Positions 1 to 10,103 of a DNA stretch of 64,000 nucleotides are shown here, piece by piece. How positions within the stretch are numbered: position 1 is the stretch's first letter; every line of letters begins with the position of its first letter. Location: NCBI RefSeq assembly GCF_003473485.1, contig NC_053044.1:32244091-32308090 (forward strand), given 5' to 3'. The DNA is from Medicago truncatula (taxonomy: Eukaryota > Streptophyta > Magnoliopsida > Fabales > Fabaceae). The translations under genes and the position numbers were made by a program. A model generated the notes under the pieces. The model was not told the DNA's origin and made no database searches. It was given only the letters and a program-made list of their open reading frames with translations.

Positions 1-153
1 AAAATGAACATATATTAATATTTGTAAGAAAAAATAGTAAAGAATGAAGCACGAACTAAACAAATTGTAGAAATAAAATAACTGCACAAAATACTTTAAT
101 AAAATTAAATGTTCTCTTTGAGAATGAAAAACAACATCAATAATAATTAAACT

Positions 154-3100
154 TCAATGTTCTAAGAAGGCATCAACTTTAGCATTTTTTGCTTTAGACA
201 AGAATTTCATACAAATAGGTGGCTTCACTCCAGCAAGAGCAAGAAAAGAGCTAGGAAGTGTCCAAATTCCATCTCCACATATCAAACCAGACGCAACCGC
301 TGATCCAAATGCATCAGCCTTAGCCCTATCAACCTTCTGCCAAATAAACAATATCAAGCTTCCAACACACATATCAATAGCAAAGCTGCTTCCGATGTAA
401 AATGGTATAGCCATAGCCATAGGAACAGGAATAAACTTGGAGTATTTCTTTGGAACCAAGTCGCGAACAAAATTAATAACTATGGCACTGAAGAAAAACG
501 CAATGCAAAGTCTGAGGCAGTTTTTCGGCAGAGCGGAGAATCCGTCCACACCTATTATTGCAATGTTTCGAAAAACAAGTGCATAAGGTGCAGGGTATGC
601 TGAACCAGGTTGACCAAGAGTACCGAAAGCATGGTAGAATAGCCAGAAAACACATGGTGATATAATACATCCCATAGCAGTTCCAATAACTTGGCTCACA
701 AACATGGATTTCGGCGAAGCCAATGTCATGTAACCTGTTTTGAAGTCTTGCATAAGATCGGAAGCTGTTGAAACAATGTTCATCATGACGCCACATGCTG
801 CTAAACCGGCTAGGACACCACCGTTGGCTGAACCTGCCCAAGCACCGATGGTGAAGATGGCTAATTTTCCATAGGTCGATGCAAGGGACCAATCTGTTAA
901 TCCACAACCGTAGGCATTGCAAAAGGCTAGTGCGGGTGCAATGATGTAAATCAAAATGACGTGATACCACTTTATCTGGTGAAAAATGTGGGGTATGGTA
1001 ATTATTGAAATTATACCAATTATGACATAGCCTGCGATAGAAAACCAGGAGGGGATTTGATCTTTGAGGAACATCTCGGTTCTGCGCTTGTCGTCAAATG
1101 AAAGTGTAGGTTGGAGAGGAGCATTTGGATCATTAGACTCTGCTCCTTTGTCTTTTTTGTTCCATTGCTTGTACATACCTATAAGAGTTGTGCTAAGAAC
1201 TTTCACAAAGTTGTATAGACCATCACCAAGGATCATTGCTATGGATATGAAAACCTGTGATTTAAAAAGAATACAATTAGGAAAAGACCAAAGAAATACA
1301 TTATCAACCGTAGTCACATTGAAAATGACCTTTTGCATCAGAATATGTCCATATTCCAGTTTTTCACTTGCTTCAATCCAATTAACTGTATTTAAAGTTG
1401 ATATCCAATAAGAAACTACTATTTTTCCATATCAATTTCAAAATATACTTACAAAAATGGAGTATGTATCAAAAATGTAGATTTTTGCCAACAATTTAAA
1501 TAAATAAAAAATAGAAATACAGAAAGACAACTTACTTTGTAACCTTGAAGACCATGTAAGCTGTTTTCATTGAGCTCAGCAGAGAACCAATCTCCTTTTT
1601 TAGAACCAATGAGAGGCCACATGACAGCCCATGAAAGAATTCCACCAATCAACAGCGAAATATTGATTATATATGGACATATCATCCCAACCCCCACATA
1701 GGTAGCAGAAAAATCAAAGTAGAACCTGTTATGTACATTAAATAATAAATGTTAAATAAAAGAAAAGGAGCTAAAATACATATTAATCTATTTTATCAAA
1801 GCAATATTATCTAAAAAAGTTGGCAACTCATCATGCTATCACCATAATTGAGAACATAGAGGTTTCAGTTTTGGTCAACTTTTATATTGTATAGTTTATA
1901 ATCCAAGTAACAGAGCTAATTCCTTTTTAAATTCTCTTATTAATTAATAAAATAAAGGCGAGTCACGTACTTCCTATGATAGGCTTCTAGACCAAATGTG
2001 GGGAAGTTTGCAAATCCACAAGCATCACCAGCAGTGAAAAACCATTGGAAGAAACCCCACAAAAAGCTAAAGGAGAAGAACTTTCCAAGTGCTTTTACTT
2101 GCTTCTTTGCTAGTTTGGCACCTTCAGATGTATGGAAACTGTTGATAAGATGAGCTGTTGCGGTACCACTTGGATATGTCAATCCGAAGTCAACAATCAT
2201 AATCTGCAAAAGGGAAACATTAAATTAAAACTTTGGACTCATTCCCATCCCATGTTTTAAAAATTGATTCAAACATCGCAGCAGCGAGGTTTCCAAGTCA
2301 TGTTCAATCATTATAAATTGATTGAACGAGGGTGAAATCGCAACCAAACTGTAGACATTGCTCATTCAGGGTTCAATTAGCTGAACCATCTGATTTGATT
2401 TTTAAAATATAGTTACATTTTATTACACTATGACAAAGTCAGATACAATATTATTCTTATCTTCCTATTAATACATTGTATTGATTATTTGATGCAACAA
2501 GTTAGTGTACCTTTCGGAGTGGAAGCACTGAAAAGAGACCAAGAAAGCTAACAACAAATAGAAATGCAATCATCCATCCTAAACCAAGAATCTTAACATC
2601 ATTGGAACCATCAAATTCTGGAATTTGTTTTGCAATAGTTGGAGTCATTCCAAACAAGTAGCTACCAAATCCACCTACACGAGCAAATCAAGTAAAATAT
2701 TTGTCGACAACAAATAAGGTCATTGTATCAGAACTGAAATCATGAAAGACCACTGAGGTAGTACTAGCAATTAAGTTTTAGTTTTTACCACATTTCTCAA
2801 CAAAGGCAAAAGAGAATATTGGCATGACAAAAAACTTTAAAATACTTAAATTCTATTGTATTACTAACATCTTGTCTGACCCTGTTTCAATACCATGGAA
2901 GTGAAACATAAATACGGCCAAAATTGTCAAATGTGCACACTGTATGATTATGATAGAGATAGACTGTTCTTATAGAACATTTATATTTCTATAGTTTTAC
3001 TTATCGTGTTTAAATTGCTAATTCTTAAACATGCACACTGTATGATTATGATATCTTAAGAGAGGGATTTTTTGCAGTTAGCATTCCTTCAGTTAAGATC

Positions 3101-4172
3101 TGTTTAGATAGACTTTTCTTTTCTAGTCATATAAGCATTATATCACTTGTGAGATTGTTTATGACAGTTTGGCCCTGTTTGGATTAAGCTTGAGAACAAG
3201 AGCTTATGTAAATAAATAAGTTTTTTTTTATCTTAATTCATAAGTTCTCACTAACGAAAATTGTACCTTCATAATCTGTTTTTTCATAAACTACTTTAAC
3301 AAGCTTATAAGTAATACATAAAGGAATATTTATTTGCATAAGCTGTTTTGCATGAACTCTAAAATAAGCTAATCCAAACAGGCTTTATAGAAAGAGCTTA
3401 TAGCTTAATTGAAAATAGTTTAACTTTAATATAAACAAATTCATGGAATCAAAGAAACACAAATACCATTTAAAATATATTGACTCCTAATAAAATAAAA
3501 TTAAAAATGTTTACTTTTCAACCAGCAGAAGGGTGAAGGGACCACACCACGGCACGAACAGAAACACAAGATTGGGGTCATCTCTATTCTATTCACAATG
3601 GGACCCACCATATAAAAACATATGCAATGCAATGCAACAAATCCCAAAAACCAGAAACCCATAACCCCAATTCAATTCAATTCACAAATCAAACATAAAA
3701 ATCACAACTTTAATGCAAAATTAAAAAAGGGGGTAATTAGATTAAACCAAATTAGGTTAGATTAATTACCACTGAATGCAATTCCACTAGAAGCAACAAC
3801 GCAAGTCTGAATAACAGTATTCTCCTGTCTGCTAAAAGGTTGTGTAAGCCAACCAGCTTTTTCAAGCAACTTGGTCCATGTCTTCACAAAGAAAAACCCT
3901 AACAACCCAGCTGAAACATTCAAAGAAGGAATAATCCCAGTTGTGAGATTCAGTTTCATCACAATGAACGTGAACATTACCGACAACATGAGACTCACGA
4001 ATAATGCCCTAACAGTAACCTGCTTCTGCCACGTAGGAACAAGTTTTCCTTCAAACCCTTTTTCAATAGAAAACTCCTCCGGTTGATCATCGTTCGACAC
4101 CGGTGTAACTGCACCACTGTCATGGCTTTCGACGTCACCATGAACGGCACGTCGATGGGGTTCAGAAGACAT
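154..4172 (-). CDS. Yellow stripe-like (YSL) transporter, copy A, five exons, 696 aa
   Basis: This is an oligopeptide-transporter (OPT) family membrane protein of the YSL group. The family carries metal-nicotianamine chelates or small peptides across plasma or internal membranes. Exons read on the minus strand are 3770-4172, 2511-2674, 1971-2203, 1536-1725 and 154-1254. All junctions are GT-AG and the lengths sum to 697 codons, close to the usual family size. Family hallmarks seen are [21 protein letters not shown] with [21 protein letters not shown] in exon 1, [20 protein letters not shown] in exon 3, [20 protein letters not shown] across exons 3-4, and a long hydrophobic exon 5 with many membrane spans. 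The ATG at 4172 opens a hydrophilic, acidic N-terminus typical of YSLs. The sequence most resembles the YSL5/7/8 clade from memory; the substrate cannot be read from sequence. A tandem paralogue with identical exon phases lies at 10104-13004. No disabling change was seen. Confidence 0.93.
3172..3383. mobile_element. MITE in intron 1 of YSL copy A
   Basis: The segment starts GGCCCTGTTTGGATTA and ends TAATCCAAACAGGC, so it is bounded by imperfect terminal inverted repeats. It is about 210 bp, AT-rich and non-coding. The matching intron of YSL copy B lacks it, so it inserted after the duplication or was lost from B. The end motif resembles a repeat seen again at 41761 and 63650. Confidence 0.55.
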
Positions 4173-5382
4173 ATGTTTACAATGAAATTGAAGATGATAG
4201 AGAATCGTGGGTGGCGTGGTTGTGTGGAGTGTTTGGTTTTATATTTTTGTAATTATTAATGATGTTGAGCTAGGTGTACGTAGCTGTCGCTTTCCTGATT
4301 TGTATTTTCCTAGGTTGACGTGTTCTTTATTTATAGTAATAAGATTTGGAGAGTTAGAGTGGTTTATAGAGAAGGATTTGCTGGAATATAGCAGAGTGTC
4401 TTACTCTTACGTTAGTTTAAATCTGTGTCATTACTAGCTTTCATGAATCATCTAACAAATAGTAGTTTGGATGATAGTAAACTTAGAAGAAAAAAATTTA
4501 ATGAGTTTTATGCGTACACGAACTTAACACGGTGGAATAATCTTTTTAAGGAATGGTGGAATATTTTTATCCACTTTGTTTCTATTTTAATTATGGAATT
4601 CATTAGTTGCTGAACAGAGAGTTGTTGAGAACGTTCCATTTTTTAATTAGATCTCACATCTACACATTTTCATTTATAATTTTTTAATTATAGTACTTAA
4701 CAAAGATTCATTCTTTAAAATTCAAAATTTTACACAAATTTTTTAAACGAGATTCATTAATCATATAAGAGTAATTTTACATCATTGCATTTTAATATTT
4801 TAATATTAAAAACATGTGAGTCCCGAAGAAAAGAGACTGTTTAATGTAGCACATCTCCCTAATATGTATCTATTTTTAACTCTACAATGAAAATATTTGT
4901 TAGGTATGAGATCTTCAGAAAAAAAAGACTCTCTCATTGTAAATGGTCTAACAATCCCTTAAAAAATTTATACCTGCTAACATATATGTATCTTAATATT
5001 CTGCTAAGAAAAATCTTATCTTTATCTAATTTTATTTTTTTCTTTATATTGATATATTTCCTCTAAGAAAAATCTTTATATTGGTATATTTGTTTAGAGT
5101 ATTATGCGAAGTTTGTTTCTTACTTTAAAATAAAATATCATTATGATTTTAATTTGAATATTTGTTAGACTATTTGTAAGATTGGCTAGTTTTTTTTCTT
5201 CTTAATTTTAGGAGTGTAAAAAAAATAAGTGATTGCAATACAAAGTACAAACACAAAAAATCAACCAATATTGTCATCGTATCTGGCTTGAATAATATAA
5301 ACCAGATCTTTTATTTATGAAAGGATCACAACCAAATATCTATAACTACTATTTTTTATGAGATCTATTATTACTGTTAGCA
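4173..5382. other. 5' flank of YSL copy A; no gene seen
   Basis: This is upstream sequence of the minus-strand YSL gene followed by AT-rich intergenic DNA. Short open frames at 4207-4613 show no recognisable protein features and are judged chance. A TATA-like run (TTTATTTATAG) lies near 4330 but cannot be assigned as a promoter by eye. Confidence 0.5.
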
Positions 5383-6419
5383 ACAACTGAAGGTAGTCAT
5401 TAAGTAGCTTTCCTTATGAGAGGGTATGATCCTCCTTCTGTGGGGTCCATAGCACCTCACCAGCTTGTAGGAATTTCAAGGTTATAGTAATAATGCTATG
5501 ACTTGAAGAAATGACACATGAAATGAATGTCTCTTTTAACTAATAAATATTTGTTGGATATGAGGGATTTAAGCTTTTGTAAGGCTTCATTTAAATCTTC
5601 AGCTCCATTGGTGTTAGGTAGCTTATGTGCTCATTTAACACCCACCAATAATATTAACTTAGCATAAGATATTTCACAAATATAAGAGAGAAAATGAAAT
5701 ATATCTAATATCTCAGTTCACAAGTGATAATTATAAACACAGATTATTATGTAGCCTTTGTGAATACGTCAATGATTTTTCCAATTTGACGAAAAAGTTA
5801 TTTTAAAATTAAAAGTCAACATCAAGTTCCTAATTCAACCAAAATGTGAGATACACCTTAACATCGACATGTTTCCTAATGAAGTAAATTGAACCATGTG
5901 ATAGCTTTCACATGTAGACATCTAACATGTCCCTAAAAAATGACCATTCCCCATATAGTAACGCTTTCGTGAATGAAATGCTTACCCCTCACGTGTAATT
6001 GAGGACTATTTTTAAGATATGACTATGAAACATGTGGAATAATGAAGTATTGTACAAGTAAATTAAGGTTATCATAGGATCTTAGTGTAATAGTCTTGTG
6101 ATCATGTTAGATCAATTTATAAATCTTAAGTTAGTATGATTGAAAGACTCAGATGATGGTATAAAAAATGAACGTTCATAAGTAATTGGACATGAGTAAA
6201 ATGCAAGAGATCAACTAAGGAAATAAAAGTCCTTGACTATCTCTAAAAAAACCTCCCTAAGAAACAAGGGTAATAAATCTCACCAAATAATTATCATGAT
6301 ACCGCGGCCAAGGAGATTGTACGTACAAACATTCCTTCATTTAGGAGGAGGAGAGGGAGCACCCGGTTATTCCGTAGCATAACTCTAGCTAAACACGTTT
6401 GCTAGGAATTAGCAGTGCG

Positions 6420-6830
6420 TTAGCTACGAAAATGGGCGTAGCAAATCACATATTTTCTTGTAGTACCCTTAGAACGTTTTCTGTAAGCTTCTTTGTTTAG
6501 TTCTTTCCTCTGCTTTTTTGTTAAATAAGGTGTGAAAGGTGCATTAGGATCATCTGTTTCTTTCAACAAGACATACCTAAGCAGATCAAGGTCTTTTTGA
6601 AGTACCGGGCAAATTTGTCTGTTTGCTCTTTTATTAGGAGCCGATGCTTCTATATATTGCATCTTGAGACTTATGTTGCTGATCTACAGGTTCCAAAATA
6701 AATGGAACAACCTTGCCATCCGTTTCAACCAACCTCAAAGTGTTAGCAAAATGATCAATTACATTAGATGAAGGGAAGTGAATTGATGTAATCTTGCAAA
6801 TTGGTTCATACTATTAAAACACAAGTTGTA
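6420..6830 (-). other. Unrecognised coding-like stretch inside the pseudogene intron
   Basis: An 80-codon open frame (6420-6662) is rich in Lys and Arg (TKKQRKELNKEAYRKRSKG). It is preceded on the same strand, in another frame, by a coding-like run at about 6665-6825 (HFANTLRLVETDGKVVPFIL). The change of frame suggests a decayed gene or a missed intron. I do not recognise the family. Its position in an enlarged intron of a dead gene suggests transposon cargo or a transposon protein remnant, but nothing in the sequence proves it. Confidence 0.3.
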
Positions 6831-7064
6831 CTTTATAAATTATAAACTTGTTTAATATAAAGGTATTGCAGCCACTGTGCAATCGGAGACATAAGTGTAA
6901 ATTGTAATTGGCCAAACTTTGTGATCAAATATTATATGTAATCTATTTGCTTTTTTTTTTTTTTTTAATATCTTTTTACTTTTGAACATAGTTATTGTTC
7001 TAATCTAACGGTCATTCATACAAAAATCTCGAGTCTTGATCTTCATCTTCTTTTAGATCTTTCC

Positions 7065-7280
7065 ACTACAAACATAGTTAGGTTAGAAATTGTTAGGTAA
7101 AGCACATGTTACTAAAGAGTTTTAGTTACATTTTAGAGTATTATTTGTAACATTCAAAAAGTGTCGCAAAATTTTACATTATTGTAACACTTTTTGTATC
7201 ATCAGTAACAATAAAAAATGTTACATTTATCATTTTTGAGAATTTGTAAAAAGTGTTGCAAAATTGTCTAACATAAAAAG
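7065..7280. mobile_element. Possible CACTA-type terminus with subterminal repeats
   Basis: CACTACAAACATAG occurs near 7065. It is followed by several related short motifs in both orientations (GTGTTGCAAAATTG, GTGTCGCAAAATTT, TGTAACACTTTTTG), a pattern typical of En/Spm (CACTA) subterminal regions. No matching second terminus was found, so only one degraded end is proposed. Confidence 0.3.
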
Positions 7281-7816
7281 TTGTGAATCAACCAAATTTG
7301 TCTTTCTTTTGATTTCATTTCATATTTAAATTAACCAATATTAAAAGATCTAACCTCATTCAAATTTAAAACTCAAATTATGTTACAAACGTTTGAAACG
7401 TTATTTCATAATGGAAATGAATGCAACACAACTTCAATTACATACTAAATAGTGCACATCTATGACCCCACTAATTTTGTTCCTTCTTATTATATTTTCA
7501 TTTTTGTACTAAGTAGTGCACATCCATAGCCCCACTAAATTCTCAAGCGTGTCATTGTTTAGCCTCCTAAGCTTTCATCACCACAACTTACCACAATGTT
7601 TTTTACTTTTGAAGAATCTGCAACAAATTTGAAAAACTATACAACTCAGCTCCATGGATATAACATGTATAAAACATAGAAATAACAATAGATTTCAAAT
7701 TATTAAGCCAAAACCCGATGAAACTAGTACAGAGACACAAGATAAAAAACTAGATATCCTCCTGACTTAAATCCTAAAATTCCGGATATGAGCCCAAATC
7801 AGACCCTGCTACTCAT

Positions 7817-8176
7817 TGTTGTCAAAATCCCGATTTAAATCCTAAAATTTAGGATTTTGCGACTTTCTTCACCTTCAACGACTCAAATTCATAGTAGAAT
7901 CTCAAAATAGACAAAATTCATCGATTTTGATTGCGATTTTACGATTTCTTATAATTATAAACTAAGTCATTTATGACTATATACTATTTATAACATATAT
8001 TTACTATTAATTTTTTTGGGTAAAATCCATCGATTTTGATTGCGATTTTACAATTTCCTATATCGATTCTACAAAAGTTCTTGAGTAAAATTCTTCGATT
8101 TTGATTGCGATTTTACGAGTCCCGATTTTGCTATTTTCTTTCGACCTGAAGTAAAGTCCCAATTTTGACAACCTTG
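7817..8176. mobile_element. Short inverted-repeat element with three internal copies of a 30-bp motif
   Basis: The ends TTGTTGTCAAAATCCCGA and CCCAATTTTGACAACCTT are imperfect inverted repeats. Inside, the motif ATCGATTTTGATTGCGATTT occurs three times (about 7919, 8028 and 8093). It is non-coding and AT-rich. It looks like a non-autonomous DNA transposon, but no target duplication is clear. Confidence 0.45.
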
Positions 8177-8417
8177 CTGCTACTAACTATCATAGGAAAA
8201 ACAAAATATTATTGAACCAAAAAATCAAAATAATACTCAAAACTGAGCAACACAAAAGAACACTCCAAAACCTAAGAATCCTTCAACCATTATACCAACA
8301 AACAGAAAGACATCCCAGAGACTACCTAGTCTGAGATCAATAACCTCAGATTATTCAATTCCATATTGCATTGTATATTAAATTCCATAATACATATGAA
8401 GCAAGCACGTACATAGA

Positions 8418-8639
8418 TCAGAAAGTTGAATTACCTTCTTTTTTTTTCTTCTTTCCTATTGAACCACCAAGCAAGAGTTTCTCACTTCTCTGAATATACC
8501 ATGCATTAAGCTTTAAGTTTCCTGAAAATATGTATTTGAAAGTTGTGTATCCAACCATAGCAGATGTGTCTTCTGATGTTTGATTTGTCATTTGAACTTC
8601 AAATGCAAAGTTGGTCGGAAAAATGTTGACCAGAGCCAT
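8418..8639 (-). other. Unrecognised 73-codon open frame
   Basis: The frame begins MALVNIFPTNFAFEVQ and contains a plausible folded stretch (AMVGYTTFKYIFSGNLKLNA). It ends in a lysine run from low-complexity DNA. I cannot place it in a family. It sits 340 bp downstream, on the same strand, of a uracil-DNA glycosylase exon fragment and may be another captured exon. It is probably not a gene on its own. Confidence 0.25.
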
Positions 8640-8974
8640 TTATACAGGAGTAGAATTCTAAATCATTTTAAAAATCATAAATGAACAAAATCACTATCGA
8701 TTTCATCATCTTAAAATAGTTACCTCAATTTATTTTCACCGCAACAACAATCTTCTCTCAAGATTTCTATACTAGCCTATAATCTAACCCTCGTCAACAA
8801 ATCTAAATAAATAAGTAATTATTTTTGTACACTAACCTCAATAAATCTAAATAAATAATTTTTTTTTTATTTCATCTACCATTCCCTAGTGTCCTCATTA
8901 ATTTATTCCTATATACTTATTAGTTATTAAAAGAAAGAGAGTGAAAACTGAAATTCAAACAGAAATCCACAAAC

Positions 8975-9157
8975 CTGGCCAAGGATCACAGCCTTAACAG
9001 AATGAAAAGCAGTGGTGTTAAAAGCATCGAAAATCAAATACGGAGGAGGATATACAGAATCTTTGAGAGCAAAATACTCATTTCCGATGAACATGCAAAG
9101 AGCAGGGGCGTAAGGTTTCTGAAATTCACCAGGTAAAGCTTCCAAACTGAAATTCAT
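8975..9157 (-). pseudogene. Uracil-DNA glycosylase exon fragment
   Basis: The 61-residue reading contains LEALPGEFQKPYA, VYPPPYLIFDAFNTT and FHSVKAVILGQ. These match the N-terminal part of family-1 uracil-DNA glycosylase (UNG), the base-excision repair enzyme that removes uracil from DNA. It ends at a good donor (CAG/GTTTGT) exactly before the conserved DPYHGPGQA catalytic segment, which is not found downstream. Only this one exon is present, so no enzyme can be made here. It lies about 130 bp from the DUF1517 exon 5 remnant and was probably brought in by a transposon or by ectopic repair. Confidence 0.75.
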
Positions 9158-9340
9158 AGAATTCTAACACTGCATCTTCTTAAATGTTCACTATCATAGA
9201 TCAATTTTTTTGTTTAATCTTTTCTATTTCTTGTGAAAGAAGGCTAAGATATAGTAAACCACAGATAAATAGATCATACCATACCACTTTGTACTTGTTG
9301 TTAGACCCACTAAGAAGTTTTTCTGTTTCGAATTTATCTG

Positions 9341-10103
9341 CAGAAAACTATTGGTTGGTTAATGGCTAAAGCTCTATTTAACTACTATTTGGAACAAAAT
9401 TATGAAATAACTTGCTCAATAGTAGAAATTTAATTTGTTAGTAACTTTTTTTTTTTTTGTCAATGTGGAACATCGTGAGAAATTGAGTTGGTCCAAAATA
9501 TATGTACCAATATTTTTTAAGGGAATTGCTGGATATGGTGAGAGATTATGATGCAAAAATTTCACCACCGTATATAGGCCAATTATCATTCTTAAATGAT
9601 ACACACAACGCGACTTTCCTTATTTTCCGATTTGGATGAAATTGAGTTGGTTATAAACCTTTACATGAGCAGTTTGGGATAAAGTGTATCGGCACAAATA
9701 GCAATGTTCATTTTACTCTATTCATTTGACTATGAATTATTGAATTGATGGGATTAATGTTTATATGACTACAAATTTTTGAATGTGTTACCTATGTTTG
9801 TCAGTTTATTGATACAATTTGCATAATTTTAACACAATTGTAATCGTATCTCATATAAGTTATATGATCAAATGTTATCAGATATAATCATTACTCAGAA
9901 GGTTATAAAACATAGTCATGACTCAAAACCAATTCAAAAGGTATATAACATTGGTTTTCATTTACATAAACATTCATCAAAAGGTAATTAAACAATCATC
10001 AAAAGGTATAAAAGAATATTAGGTTCTAAATTACATTGTGCCTATATATGAGCTGGTTGAAGATTGTTTTCCATTGTTTTGTATGAGATCCAATAAGACA
10101 ACT
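9341..10103. other. AT-rich spacer 3' of YSL copy B; no gene
   Basis: The left part continues the DUF1517-like intron (a poly-T run followed by TTGTCAATGTG, also at about 27850). The remainder is AT-rich and includes a short repeated motif, CATCAAAAGGTA. No coding evidence was seen. Confidence 0.5.

Larger units (their letters stand above)
5383..9340 (-). pseudogene. Decayed third copy of the DUF1517 gene (exons 5-7 only)
   Basis: Three blocks match the last exons of the DUF1517 genes at 27 kb and 34 kb. The exon 7 match is at about 5383-5466 (AGEVLWTPQKED, then an in-frame stop after HTLS). The exon 6 match is at about 5541-5656 (HKLPNTNGAEDLNEALQKLK, with a stop before AHKLP). The exon 5 match is at about 9285-9340 (KFETEKLLSGSNNKYKV). 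Exon 5 has lost the 31 nt that follow its acceptor, between two short GCAG repeats. Exons 1-4 are absent. DNA at 5740-6180 also matches intron 5 of the 34-38 kb gene (for example GTAGCCTTTGTGAATA), so that gene is the closest relative. The exon 5-6 gap has grown to 3.6 kb and holds foreign pieces described separately. It is clearly non-functional. Confidence 0.85.

Noticed and set aside
473-970. 165-codon minus-strand frame within the YSL copy A last exon
   Set aside because: It overlaps the real YSL frame on the same strand in another phase and has no domain; it is a shadow.
6420-6662. Shared DDPNAPF string between the unknown frame and YSL exon 5
   Set aside because: Only about seven residues match, the rest is unrelated, and the YSL context (many membrane spans) is missing. 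Judged coincidence.
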